NCBI GenBank assembly: GCA_026195895.1
Contig: JAPHRO010000067.1
Span: forward strand, 1-54,329
Length of the DNA: 54,329 nt
Origin: Gammaproteobacteria bacterium
GTDB taxonomy: Bacteria > Pseudomonadota > Gammaproteobacteria > SZUA-229
Reading direction: 5' to 3'
Shown: one piece after another, positions 7,313-16,592 of the stretch
Numbering within the stretch: position 1 is the stretch's first letter
Layout of the letters: each line of letters begins with the position of its first letter
The notes under the pieces: generated by a model
The model's database searches: none
What the model was told of the DNA's origin: nothing
What the model saw: the letters and a program-made list of their open reading frames with translations, nothing else
Translations under genes and position numbers: made by a program

Positions 7313-10300
7313 TCATGACCTACCTGCCCAAACCATTGCTTTAGCAGATAATGCATGTTCAAGCTCCCAGACAAACGATATAGGCTTAGAACCTTCATGC
7401 CTTGTATATTTGAGCGGACCAGCATAATAGTATGGAGCTGTCATTTTGTTTTCTAATTTCTTCCTATTTCGTATGAAAAGCAACGGTGTGTAACCTTGCT
7501 CAGCATGGTTAATATATCGTTGACCTACTGACGAACTATCTCCTGTATTAGACTGACTTTGCCAATGAAATAACTTATCGGTTATCGCATAGTCCTCATA
7601 CATTGTGGTTGGTGAGAAATCATTTTCGCTTTTATTGATATCCGCAAAGAACACATCCAGCTTTCTATCGGGTACGTGTAATACCCCCTCTCTTGAGGCT
7701 CTTGGACTCTCAAATGAGCCTAGCCCTAGAGACAGTAGCACCTGTTCACGTGTATATGATGCATGTAAATTTAATGACTCTGTGAAGCCATTAAACTGTT
7801 TTTCTGGCAATGGCACTTTAGCTGTTAATAGCCAATCTAGTAGTTCTACAAGGTCATGCTTCAAGGCTGAGTGATCTGCAAAATACGCATGCACCTGCTC
7901 AAGCCTGCCTTCAGCTGGCTTATTAACACCCCATAACACACTATGTAATAATTCCTTAATTCGTACTCCCTCACAAGTCCCCGACTCAACCAACAACTTA
8001 GCATCCGCTATCAAATTAGTATCATCCATTAACATAAAACGTCTAAAGCCTTTATTTAACTTATAGGTTTCAGATGCTTCAGCAATAACATTATCATCCC
8101 CTGTTGCACGCGCCTTTGCCAACAACTCATGTGGCAAACCTTTTTTGTAAATTTCATCCGGTGAATCTAAATGCAAGTAATCAATCATTTGTTGCAGGCT
8201 AACATCACCATCAACTGCACTTTGTAATTGACGTAACTCACTTAATAATCTTTCACCCCGTAAACTCGCCGCAGCAGCTCTTATGTTTTCAAGCACATAC
8301 TCTTTTGCCTGCTTTTCTAAATGCACTAAACAACCCGCTGGCATATAGGGCATATCGGCGGTGATTTGTTTATCTATACGAAGCTCAGGCCGGCTGGTTA
8401 ATGACTGAAAGCGTTTGGCGAAGTTGAACTTTCTATTTTGCGGTGCGATAAAATCTAACACGGTGAGATGCGACTTTTCGTCATGTAGGCGTAAACCTCG
8501 TCCAAGTTGTTGTAAAAACAGGGTTAGGCTTTCGGTTGGGCGTAAAAACACCACGGTATCGACACTGGGTATATCGACCCCTTCATTATATAAATCGACG
8601 GTGAATATAATTTGAATCTCACGTCGCTCTAAACGCCTCTGTGCCTGTTGTCGTTCAACTTTCGGTGTGTCTGCACTTAAGGCGATAGCCGATAAATCAT
8701 TATCATTGCAGTAATTAACCATAAACTCTGCATGGGCTACGCTCACACAAAACCCCAGGGCACGTATCTGTTTAATATTTGCCACATAGCGATCTACTTG
8801 GCTAAGCACCCAGTTAGCCCGTGCTGCATTACCTTCTAACAGATTGTTTAGTTGGGACTTATCATAGCCTCCTTTTTTCCAGGCTACAGATGTAAAGTCT
8901 AGGCCTTCTAAATCGGGCACACCGTAATAATGAAACGGGCTTAATAAAGCTCTCTCAATGGCTTCGGATAAACGTATTTCGTGAGTAAAAGCACCACCAA
9001 AATCATTTCGAATATCCCTACCATCGGTTCGCTCTGGCGTAGCGGTTAAGCCCAGTAATGATTGTGGAACGATATGATCAATTAATGCCTGATAAGTACT
9101 GGCGGATGCATGATGCGCTTCGTCTAATACCACATAGTCAAAGTGATCGGGTGATAACTGATCGAAGTTGCGACTGCGGCTATTCCAGCTTTGTACCGTG
9201 CAAAATAAATGATCCATCTGTACTTGCTGTGCACCACCAGCCACTAAATCACCAAAGCTGCCATCCCGTAACACTTGACGAAAAGCTGAGCGTGCCTGTT
9301 TTAAAATTTCTTCTCTATGTGCCACAAACAATAAACGTGGTCGACCACCTTCAGGCCCACAGAAATATTTATAGTCAAAGGCGGCGATCATGGTTTTGCC
9401 GGTGCCCGTGGCGGCAATCACTAAATGCTTGCGCTTACCTGCACTTCTCTCTGCTGCAATATCATCTAAAATAGCCTGTTGATAACCATAGGGTCGTAAA
9501 TCAAAGAAAGAGAGTGTTTCGCCCATACCCCCTTCACCCTGACTTTCACCTCGCTCTTGTGAAAGCGCCTGTCCCAACTCTTCCAGATTATCTATTCCAC
9601 AGGGGGTAAATTCAGTTTGATCTTCCCAATGGGATTCAAAGGTCGCCAGAGCATGCTGCCACAGGTGTTCGGTTTCATACTGGCTTACCTTGGCCGTCCA
9701 CTCCAAGCCTTCATCGAGTGCCGCCTTAGACACATTCGCAGAGCCAATATAGGCAGAACCAAAACCGCTATTACGATGAAACAAATATGCCTTGGCATGT
9801 AAACGGGTACGCTTAGTATCATAAGACACCCGTATCTCAGTATTAGGTAAAGCCAATAACTCACTAATCGCCTTTAAATCCGTCGCCCCCATGTATGAAG
9901 TAGTGGCTATGCGCAAACGTGGCCCACCATCATCCGCGGGTGTTTGGGTAAACTCACGCAGTGCAGGCAATAAAGGCACAATGCCAGCGAATTTAATAAA
10001 CGACACCAACCAGTCGGCTTTATCACAGCTAGCCAGTTCTTTAATAATTTGTGAGCGTAAGGCAGGGCTTCTGGATGAACCCGTAAGCAATGATGAAACA
10101 GACACGGGTGTATCAGGCCGAACAGTTAATTCAGGCAGTGGCGCTTCAGGTTTAATTTGGTGCAGCACTTCAATTGAAAGTGGTTTAATGGATTCTATTA
10201 AAACGAGCCATAAGGCGGGTGAATCAAATGCTTTGTTTAATGCGGCTTCAAATTCACTGCGTTTACTGCCTAAAATGTTTTCACTAATAAACTGTGCAAT

Positions 10301-10453
10301 TTCGCGTGCCAGTGGCACCGCTAAATGAGCTTTTAATTCTTCTGGCTCAAACTTTTCCCACACGGCTTTATCTAGTAGGCCCGCATCCTCTAATTGCTTG
10401 TGTAGCTTTTGGGTGTGGAGAATGTCGTATAGGCCTGGTGGGAATTGTTTCAT
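7313..10453 (-). CDS. PLD-nuclease/SF2 helicase with DUF3427 C-terminus
   Basis: This 1046-residue protein has three parts. The N-terminal ~300 residues contain a phospholipase-D-type nuclease motif (LHAKAYLFHRNSGFGSAYIG, an HxK...GSAN pattern). Residues ~315-650 are a superfamily 2 helicase with Walker A AATGTGKT, DEAH (VVLDEAHHA), GLTATPER and a helicase-C part ending QQLGRGLRL. The last ~400 residues match the DUF3427 type that usually follows such helicases. The architecture resembles restriction-like single-polypeptide enzymes and is often seen among phage-defence or accessory genes, but no methyltransferase or specificity subunit lies beside it. The function is therefore DNA or RNA remodelling with possible nuclease activity; defence is an inference. 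Confidence 0.9.
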   Translation of the reverse strand: MKQFPPGLYDILHTQKLHKQLEDAGLLDKAVWEKFEPEELKAHLAVPLAREIAQFISENILGSKRSEFEAALNKAFDSPALWLVLIESIKPLSIEVLHQIKPEAPLPELTVRPDTPVSVSSLLTGSSRSPALRSQIIKELASCDKADWLVSFIKFAGIVPLLPALREFTQTPADDGGPRLRIATTSYMGATDLKAISELLALPNTEIRVSYDTKRTRLHAKAYLFHRNSGFGSAYIGSANVSKAALDEGLEWTAKVSQYETEHLWQHALATFESHWEDQTEFTPCGIDNLEELGQALSQERGESQGEGGMGETLSFFDLRPYGYQQAILDDIAAERSAGKRKHLVIAATGTGKTMIAAFDYKYFCGPEGGRPRLLFVAHREEILKQARSAFRQVLRDGSFGDLVAGGAQQVQMDHLFCTVQSWNSRSRNFDQLSPDHFDYVVLDEAHHASASTYQALIDHIVPQSLLGLTATPERTDGRDIRNDFGGAFTHEIRLSEAIERALLSPFHYYGVPDLEGLDFTSVAWKKGGYDKSQLNNLLEGNAARANWVLSQVDRYVANIKQIRALGFCVSVAHAEFMVNYCNDNDLSAIALSADTPKVERQQAQRRLERREIQIIFTVDLYNEGVDIPSVDTVVFLRPTESLTLFLQQLGRGLRLHDEKSHLTVLDFIAPQNRKFNFAKRFQSLTSRPELRIDKQITADMPYMPAGCLVHLEKQAKEYVLENIRAAAASLRGERLLSELRQLQSAVDGDVSLQQMIDYLHLDSPDEIYKKGLPHELLAKARATGDDNVIAEASETYKLNKGFRRFMLMDDTNLIADAKLLVESGTCEGVRIKELLHSVLWGVNKPAEGRLEQVHAYFADHSALKHDLVELLDWLLTAKVPLPEKQFNGFTESLNLHASYTREQVLLSLGLGSFESPRASREGVLHVPDRKLDVFFADINKSENDFSPTTMYEDYAITDKLFHWQSQSNTGDSSSVGQRYINHAEQGYTPLLFIRNRKKLENKMTAPYYYAGPLKYTRHEGSKPISFVWELEHALSAKAMVWAGRS

Positions 10454-10637
10454 ACTGTGTATTTATCTTGGTTTATGGTTATAGTTATGTATTATTTCCA
10501 ATCATCAACTCACTAATTATGAATGATTATCGATTGGCACCGTCGCCTTTAATTATTTTAATTAATATCGTGACTTGCTGGGCATAGTTATCCATCATAG
10601 GGCATAATCAATTTATAAACTCTGACACCATTTCGAA

Positions 10638-10658
10638 TGAAGGGCTCTGCCCCCTTCA
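10638..10658 (-). terminator. Hairpin after acetolactate synthase
   Basis: TGAAGGG (10638-10644) and CCCTTCA (10652-10658) form a 7-bp GC-containing stem about 10 bases past the stop of the leftward acetolactate synthase gene. A clear U-tract is missing, so termination is plausible but not certain. Confidence 0.4.
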
Positions 10659-10667
10659 GGCAACCGC

Positions 10668-12350
10668 CTAAATTTGCCGACTTTTCTGTTTAATTTCCTG
10701 GTTAAGGATTCGGTCATTATCGCTGTAATCCACCGGTACATCGACCAGGTGGACTCCGGGGGTGTTGAAACATTTCTCCAGCAGCGGCACTAATGAGGCT
10801 GTTGCTTCCAGCCGATGTCCGTGCGCGCCGTAACTGCGCGCATACTGAACAAAATCCGGATTGCCATAGTCGAGTCCGAAATCATCAAAGCCCATATTCG
10901 CCTGTTTCCATTTGATCATACCGTAGGCATCATCCCGCAGAATGAGCACCACTAAATCCAGTCCCAGCCTGACCGCTGTTTCCATTTCCTGGGAGTTCAT
11001 CATGAAACCGCCGTCGCCGCAGATTGCCATTACCTGCCGCTCGGGATGTACGATCTTCACCGCGATGGCCGAAGGCAGGCCCGCCCCCATCGAGGCCAGT
11101 GCGTTATCCAGCAGTACGGTATTGGTCTGGTATGCCCGATAGTTGCGCGCGAACCAGATTTTATAAATACCGTTATCGAGCGCGATAATGCCATCGTCGG
11201 GCATCACCTTGCGTACATCGGCCACCAGGCGTTGCGGGTATACTGGAAAACGATCATCATCCACAGCTTCAAGCAAGTGCGAATCAAGGTGCTGCTTCAC
11301 GGCCATAAAACGGGCAAAGTCCCAGTGTTTCTGAACCGAGATAGACTCGGTCAGGCGCTCAATACTGTCGGCAATATCACCAATGACACCCTGCTGGGGA
11401 TAATACACGGCATCGATGGCCGCAGTGGTGTAATTCAGATGAATCACCCGTGCCGTACCCGCGTATGCAGCACCCTCAACATCCTGGCCTCCCTGTTCAT
11501 GCTGACCCATAATAAATGGCGGTTTCTCCACCACATCGTGACCCACATTGATGATCAAATCAGCCGCTTCAATGGCTCTGTGCAGATAGTCGTCACTGGA
11601 GAGTGAGGCATTACCCAGAAATAATGGATGGCGCTCATCCACCACGCCTTTACCCATCTGGGTACTAAAAAAGGGTATACCGGTTTTTTCGATAAACGCC
11701 GGCAAGGCACGGCAGGTATGCTTTCGGTTGGCGCCAGCGCCAATCAGCAACAGGGGATGCCGGGCCGATTCAATCGCCGTGACCGCTTCTGCGACTGAAT
11801 TTTTACTGGAACGTGGTGTATGGAAATTACTCGGCTCAATAACCGGGACCTCTGTCTGTTCGCGGGCAATATCTTCGGGTAGCTCCAGATGCACCGCGCC
11901 GGGACGTTCGTCCTGTGCCCGTCGAAAGGCCTCACGTACACGGGCAGGAATGTTGTGGGCACTGCTGATCTGACGTGTGTACTTGGTGAGCGGGTTCATC
12001 ATATCCACCACGTCGACAATCTGAAACTCCCCCTGTTTGCTGGCCTTGATCGGTTTTTGTCCCGTGATCATCATCATCGGCATGGCACCGAGCTGGGCAT
12101 AGGCCGCTGCTGTCACCAGATTGGTCGCACCAGGGCCAAGGGTCGCCAGACACACGCCGGTTTTACCCGTTAACCTGCCATAGGTGGCAGCCATAAAACC
12201 CGCCGCCTGCTCATGGCGGGTCAGCACAAGCTGTATTGAAGAATCTTTGACTGAGTTAAGCAAGTCGAGGTTTTCCTCACCCGGAATACCAAAGATATAC
12301 TCCACCCCCTCCGCCTCAAGCGCCTTAACGAATAGATCTGATGCCTTCAT
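10668..12350 (-). CDS. Acetolactate synthase large subunit, catabolic (AlsS-like) type
   Basis: The 560-residue protein is a thiamine-diphosphate enzyme with the family's three domains. The N-terminal part has the catalytic Glu in TRHEQAA (E47) and GPGATNLVTAAAYAQLGAMP. The C-terminal part has the ThDP/Mg motif GDGGFMMNSQEMETAVRLGL, ending in DDAYGM instead of the usual NN. It condenses two pyruvates to 2-acetolactate. No small regulatory subunit gene (ilvH/ilvN) adjoins it, which with the sequence style favours the AlsS-like form over the biosynthetic enzyme; glyoxylate carboligase or another ThDP enzyme is a less likely alternative. GGAG lies nine bases before ATG 12350. Upstream lies a decayed methyltransferase gene. 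Confidence 0.87.
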   Translation of the reverse strand: MKASDLFVKALEAEGVEYIFGIPGEENLDLLNSVKDSSIQLVLTRHEQAAGFMAATYGRLTGKTGVCLATLGPGATNLVTAAAYAQLGAMPMMMITGQKPIKASKQGEFQIVDVVDMMNPLTKYTRQISSAHNIPARVREAFRRAQDERPGAVHLELPEDIAREQTEVPVIEPSNFHTPRSSKNSVAEAVTAIESARHPLLLIGAGANRKHTCRALPAFIEKTGIPFFSTQMGKGVVDERHPLFLGNASLSSDDYLHRAIEAADLIINVGHDVVEKPPFIMGQHEQGGQDVEGAAYAGTARVIHLNYTTAAIDAVYYPQQGVIGDIADSIERLTESISVQKHWDFARFMAVKQHLDSHLLEAVDDDRFPVYPQRLVADVRKVMPDDGIIALDNGIYKIWFARNYRAYQTNTVLLDNALASMGAGLPSAIAVKIVHPERQVMAICGDGGFMMNSQEMETAVRLGLDLVVLILRDDAYGMIKWKQANMGFDDFGLDYGNPDFVQYARSYGAHGHRLEATASLVPLLEKCFNTPGVHLVDVPVDYSDNDRILNQEIKQKSRQI

Positions 12351-12381
12351 TCAATATTTCTCCCGCTGCGACCTAATTGTA

Positions 12382-12655
12382 TCAATCAGTTGCTGAATCA
12401 GTAATTTTTAAAGCATTTTCTTCTGCCTGACTCAAACGATCTGTATTTTTTCCCAGTAACAATAACTGTATTTATTGTGTTTACCAAGAACGGCAGCATA
12501 AAATCTGGCAGGTACTGCATAGTACTGTTCATTTGCTTTATATGGAGACAGCGCAATAGCTTCATGCTTTCTATAAAAAGTTGCTTAATATCATTGGTCT
12601 TTTCTATATTATCCGCACTTATTTCTTCTAATCTCTTTGTAAGGAGACTACGAAT
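12382..12655 (-). pseudogene. Decayed CFA-synthase-like SAM methyltransferase, N-terminal remnant
   Basis: Reading leftward from about 12655, three overlapping frames give consecutive pieces: RSLLTKRLEEISADNIEKTN, then HEAIALSPYKANEQYYAVPA with FYAAVLGKHNKYSYCYW, then NTDRLSQAEENALKIT. These are the successive N-terminal segments of cyclopropane-fatty-acid-synthase-like methyltransferases found next to photolyase genes. Frame changes fall at an A5 run (12575-12579) and an A6 run (12446-12451). No start codon is visible and the SAM-binding and catalytic domains are absent, the next gene starting 32 bases later. So this is a truncated relic even if one frameshift were a sequencing error. Confidence 0.7.
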
Positions 12656-12658
12656 ACC

Positions 12659-13011
12659 TTAACGAACAATTGCATCCGGAACATGGCCCTGTTCTACCCA
12701 GTTAATACTACCTTGTGCAAACGACCCGAATAATTTTGTAATGGCAGGGTTTTTAATAAATCAGGATTCCACCCTGTAATCAATTCACCCGATCTAAAAT
12801 GATGGTTACCGCCTCTACCTGTTCCCTGATGAAGAATGTCCTGCATAATTTCATCGGGCAATAAATCCATATCACTCCAGACATTGAATTTTTCAATATG
12901 CTGGATAGCGGTATGTTCTCCATTTTCATCATGCCATTTTGCCGTCAGTTTAAGATGAACAATACTGTGCTCGTGAACAATACACTCATCAACTTTTAAT
13001 ACCTAATTCAT
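12659..13011 (-). pseudogene. Frameshifted small gene of the light-response cluster (unknown family)
   Basis: An ATG at 13011 overlaps the stop of the DUF523/DUF1722 gene (ATGA), so the gene was translationally coupled. The third codon is TAG, after which the frame stays open and reads VLKVDECIVHEHSIVHLKLT ... HIEKFNVWSDMDLLPDEIMQ ... FRSGELITGWNPDLL. A one-base loss in a T5 run (12750-12754, plus strand) then shifts it; in the other frame it continues PAITKLFGSFAQGSINWVEQ and ends GHVPDAIVR. Restoring both defects gives a protein of about 117 residues of no family I recognise. Two lesions in 350 bases favour true decay over error. Confidence 0.65.
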
Positions 13012-14009
13012 AGTGTCGACCTCAATGCTAGCTGTTCTGGATAGGGATTAAGATAATGCTGATTCACAATATAGTTTTGCGGATTAATTCTCAGGTGATG
13101 ACTCAACAGGGTGACGGGTGTAATCAGTGGCGTTTGCTTATTACGATACGCCTCAAATACAGAAAGCAGTTCCTGTTTATCTGCTGAACTTATGGTTTTT
13201 TTCAGGTAACCCATGATGTGCTGTAACACATTTACCTGTCGTCCAGGTTTGCTAACTATCTGCATTACTTCCATAAATCTTTTTATATATGCATTACGCC
13301 GGTGCTGTAGATCCTTTTTAGTTGTGCCTGACACCATCCGTCCAAGCTGCTGATAATATTCACTACCGCGAGCCATTAGCATAAATTTATGCTGCGCATG
13401 AAATTCAATAAGCGCCTGTACATTTTGTCCGGCTGATTCAATCCCTTTCCAGCGACGATATGCATATACGCGTTCAAAAAAGTTTTCTCTGAGCGCCGGA
13501 TCATTCAGGCGCCCTTCTTCTTCTACAGGAATCAGTGGGTAATTCTGTTGAAATAGCTGAGCAAATATACCCGTACCCGTTCGTTCTCTTATGCCATCTT
13601 TATGCACCACCACAGGAACTCTGAATACACCACAACTTGGCGAATTACTTTTAAATATAAAGCCGTCCAGATCTGCCAGCTGTGCAAGCCTGTTTTCTGC
13701 ATACTGTGTCATCTGCTGTGTGATATCCACATCGGGCTGTTTGCTAAACACCAGACGAATTTCATCCTGCTGCTTTCTAAGCTGCATTGCCGGCCTGGGT
13801 ACTCCAAATCCCGCTTCAAGCTCCGGGCACATTTCCACGAAATCCATATATCGTGACAAATCATTCAGAATATATTTATTTTTCTTATGCCCTTTATCGA
13901 ACCTCACCGGCTTACCTGAAAGGCAGGCGCTTACACCCAGTAACGGGCGCGTGTGTCGTGGCTTTACATATACTTTTTCGGAAATTAGATCTGGCTTGCT
14001 TCGCATCAT
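13008..14009 (-). CDS. DUF523 + DUF1722 fusion protein (YbgA-like)
   Basis: The first ~150 residues are DUF523: LLGVSACLSGKPVRFDKGHK, then VEMCPELEAGFGVPRP and FIFKSNSPSCGVFRV with conserved Cys residues. The remainder is DUF1722: EFHAQHKFMLMARGSEYYQQ, then HIMGYLKK and a final LNPYP motif. Fusions of these domains are commonly found beside DNA photolyase genes, and here the gene is divergent from a LitR-like regulator plus phrB. The biochemical role is not known. Two adjacent ATG codons start the gene, with AGGTGA close ahead. The promoter lies in the TTGTACAA-rich intergenic region, so light-dependent control is likely. Confidence 0.9.
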   Translation of the reverse strand: MMRSKPDLISEKVYVKPRHTRPLLGVSACLSGKPVRFDKGHKKNKYILNDLSRYMDFVEMCPELEAGFGVPRPAMQLRKQQDEIRLVFSKQPDVDITQQMTQYAENRLAQLADLDGFIFKSNSPSCGVFRVPVVVHKDGIRERTGTGIFAQLFQQNYPLIPVEEEGRLNDPALRENFFERVYAYRRWKGIESAGQNVQALIEFHAQHKFMLMARGSEYYQQLGRMVSGTTKKDLQHRRNAYIKRFMEVMQIVSKPGRQVNVLQHIMGYLKKTISSADKQELLSVFEAYRNKQTPLITPVTLLSHHLRINPQNYIVNQHYLNPYPEQLALRSTL

Positions 14010-14077
14010 CTCGTCACCTGTTTATGCATCAGCCTCAGTCAATTCAGGACGCTGAATACTGTTCAATACATTTATTC

Positions 14078-14163
14078 CTGTACAACATACTTCTACAGGA
14101 TACTTGTACAATGATGCGATTATTCTACTTTTTACTTGTACATGTCAATATTTCTTGTACAAT
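14078..14163. promoter_or_regulatory. LitR/CarH-type operator array and divergent promoter
   Basis: Four copies of a palindromic TTGTACAA-like box are seen at 14078-14085, 14102-14111, 14134-14142 and 14154-14162. The rightmost two overlap a good promoter: TTGTAC (14136-14141), 16 bases, then TACAAT (14158-14163). The last box covers the -10 element, so a repressor bound there would block transcription of the regulator-photolyase operon. The two leftward boxes are placed to control the divergent DUF523/DUF1722 gene. Assignment to the adjacent MerR-family regulator is an inference from position. Confidence 0.75.
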
Positions 14164-14169
14164 ACGTTC

Positions 14170-15195
14170 ATGAATACAACCAAGCCAGAAACCTTGATGC
14201 AAACAGATAAATTAAATAAAACCCAGTCAGACAGCGACTTAGAGCGTTTTCCTATACGGGTCCTGGCTGAAAAAACCAGCGTAGGAACTTCTACAATAAG
14301 AGCCTGGGAACGACGTTATGGCCTGTTACAGCCGGAACGCACCCCCAAAGGGCACCGCCTGTACAGTGAAAATGACGTGAAACGTATACGTAAAATTATG
14401 GATCTGCTGGATGACGGACATTCACTGCCTAACATAGCGCAAATGCTGGCCGCGCCTGATCAGAATGCAAAGCAATCGGACAGTATTCAGCTTGCGATTG
14501 CAGCAGGTGACGACACCAGCCTTTCCAGCACCTGGGATAGCTTCATACAGAAAACACTGGAGGCCACAGGCGACTTTAATGTTGAGCGAATTGATGCGAT
14601 ATACAATGAAGCATCATCGCTCTATCCACTTGATATGGTGACCGACCGCCTGATACAGCCCACTATAAAAATACTCGGTGAAGCCTGGAAAACCCGGCCA
14701 GATCGAGGCGTTGCAGAAGAACACTTTTATACCAGCTGGCTGAAGAACAGATTAGGCGCCCGCTTTCATCATGCCTATAACCACGCGCGAGGTGCACGCA
14801 TCATCTGTGCCTGTATGCCCGGTTCATTTCACGAAATTGGCCTTATGCTATTTTCGTTATCAGCCCTGGCAAGGGGCTATCGAGTCCTCTACTTTGGTGC
14901 TGACCTTCCGCTTGATCAACTGCCCTATATTGCAAAGCGCTCTGCAGCGAAAGCCGTTGTCCTTGGTGCCCAATCAGAACTTGACTCAAGCGTAAATTCA
15001 GAGCTTCCAGCGTTGATTAAAAAACTTGATACCCCCCTGTTTATCGGCGGTAACCATGAATCAATTGATAGCGATAGATTTGAACAGGCAGGCGGTATTT
15101 TACTGGGCAACAATATTTCAGTTGCTATAAAAGTTTTTGAAAGTCATCTGCCTGTGTATTCAGCAATGCAGGCAAAAGCCCAAACCCGTGAATAG
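14170..15195 (+). CDS. MerR-family, B12-binding light-responsive regulator (LitR/CarH-like)
   Basis: The N-terminal MerR helix-turn-helix (LAEKTSVGTSTIRAWERRYG, then RTPKGHRLYSENDVKRI) is followed by a cobalamin-binding region. That region has AWKTRPDRGVAEEHF, close to the W-x9-EH motif, and PGSFHEIGLMLFSL with the axial His of the ExHxxG-type motif. LitR/CarH proteins hold adenosylcobalamin, repress in the dark and release DNA in light. Start at 14170 is chosen because the operators and -10 box lie directly upstream; the transcript would then begin almost at the ATG (leaderless). A later ATG at 14197 is possible. It is followed by photolyase one base after its stop. Confidence 0.88.
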   Translation: MNTTKPETLMQTDKLNKTQSDSDLERFPIRVLAEKTSVGTSTIRAWERRYGLLQPERTPKGHRLYSENDVKRIRKIMDLLDDGHSLPNIAQMLAAPDQNAKQSDSIQLAIAAGDDTSLSSTWDSFIQKTLEATGDFNVERIDAIYNEASSLYPLDMVTDRLIQPTIKILGEAWKTRPDRGVAEEHFYTSWLKNRLGARFHHAYNHARGARIICACMPGSFHEIGLMLFSLSALARGYRVLYFGADLPLDQLPYIAKRSAAKAVVLGAQSELDSSVNSELPALIKKLDTPLFIGGNHESIDSDRFEQAGGILLGNNISVAIKVFESHLPVYSAMQAKAQTRE

Positions 15196-15196
15196 C

Positions 15197-16579
15197 ATGA
15201 AAACTCTGCTCTGGTTTCAACGTGATTTACGTACTCAGGATAATCCATGCCTGCAGTGGGCTTTACAAAAGGGCCAGCCAGTTATTGCCGTATATATATA
15301 CAGCCCTGATGAAGACGCACCCTGGTCTGAGGGCTCGGCTTCTCGATGGTGGTTACACCATAGCTTGCAGAAATTATCAGCCCAACTGGCAGAATTTAAT
15401 ATCAAATTACATTTTTTTAAAGCAAATTCACGCGATGTACTCAATGGTCTTTTTAAAACTGGGGAGTTTAGTGATATTGCCTGGGGTAACCGAATCGAGC
15501 CTTATCGCAGAAAGTACGAAACACAAATTGAAAAACTCGCGCAGGATAATGGCATACAGGTAAAGCGTTTCAATCATGACCTGTTAAAAACACCAGCAAA
15601 TTTCTTAACCGCCAGCCAGCAAACACCTTACAAAGTATTTACACCATTTTACAAAAAGTTACGCTATGAATTAGATTTAAATTCTGTAACTAATTTACAG
15701 CATAGACAATGCAGTCCCTGCTCACATTTTGATTCATCGCCATTACAAAACTCCTGTGCTTTACAGGAACTGAGCCTGCTTGATAAACATGCATGGCATG
15801 AAAAACTTCATAGATACTGGAATCCTGGTGAAACATCCGCGCTTAATCAGCTAGATCACTTTATAGAGACAGCACTGAATCAGTATACTGAACAACGAGA
15901 TTTTCCTGCGCTTGATGGCACATCCAATTTATCACCGCATCTGCATTTTGGTGAAATTAGTCCAGCACAAATTGTGCAACAGATAATGCCACTAATCCTT
16001 GATTCCAGTAATAAAAATTATACTGAAGCAGAAAGTTTTTTACGCCAGCTAATCTGGCGTGAATTTGCCAGATATATTTTATGGCACTTTCCTCAGACAA
16101 TAGATCAACCCATGAACAGGAAATTCAATGCCGGATTCTGGCATGCTGATAACGCATTATTAAAAACCTGGCAACAGGGTAAAACCGGTATAAAAATCGT
16201 TGACGCTGGTATGAAACAGCTTTGGGAAACAGGTAGTATGCATAATCGTGTCCGTATGCTGGCTGCTTCGCTATTAACAAAAAACATGGGGGCTTCATGG
16301 CAACAGGGTGCCCGCTGGTTCTGGGATACGCTGGTAGATGCTGATCTTGCCAATAACAGTATGGGCTGGCAGTGGGTTGCGGGTTGCGGTGTTGATGCGG
16401 CCCCCTACTTCAGAATATTTAATCCAGAAACTCAGGCCAGTAAATTTGATAAACAGAATAGTTACACAGATAAGTGGTTAAAAGAAAAAAATACCGTCAA
16501 TGAACCCATCATCGATATTAGTTCAAGCCGAAAACAGGCACTTGAACGATACAACACATATATCAGACATTCTGTTTAA
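15197..16579 (+). CDS. phrB: Deoxyribodipyrimidine photolyase (class I CPD)
   Basis: The 460-residue protein begins MKTLLWFQRDLRTQDNPCL, the standard start of the photolyase alpha/beta domain, so ATG 15197 is preferred over the upstream in-frame start. The C-terminal FAD domain has NRVRMLAASLLTKNMG, WFWDTLVDADLANNSMGWQW and PYFRIFNPETQASKFD, including the conserved Trp and Asn residues. It repairs cyclobutane pyrimidine dimers using blue light and FAD. The gene follows the LitR-like regulator by one base and is followed 13 bases later by a CbiX gene, forming a light-controlled operon. Confidence 0.95.
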   Translation: MKTLLWFQRDLRTQDNPCLQWALQKGQPVIAVYIYSPDEDAPWSEGSASRWWLHHSLQKLSAQLAEFNIKLHFFKANSRDVLNGLFKTGEFSDIAWGNRIEPYRRKYETQIEKLAQDNGIQVKRFNHDLLKTPANFLTASQQTPYKVFTPFYKKLRYELDLNSVTNLQHRQCSPCSHFDSSPLQNSCALQELSLLDKHAWHEKLHRYWNPGETSALNQLDHFIETALNQYTEQRDFPALDGTSNLSPHLHFGEISPAQIVQQIMPLILDSSNKNYTEAESFLRQLIWREFARYILWHFPQTIDQPMNRKFNAGFWHADNALLKTWQQGKTGIKIVDAGMKQLWETGSMHNRVRMLAASLLTKNMGASWQQGARWFWDTLVDADLANNSMGWQWVAGCGVDAAPYFRIFNPETQASKFDKQNSYTDKWLKEKNTVNEPIIDISSSRKQALERYNTYIRHSV

Positions 16580-16592
16580 AAGAGGATTAACA

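Noticed and set aside
11046-11606. 186-codon plus-strand open frame inside the acetolactate synthase gene
   Set aside because: It is antisense to a well-conserved enzyme, has no ribosome-binding site and no recognisable domain.
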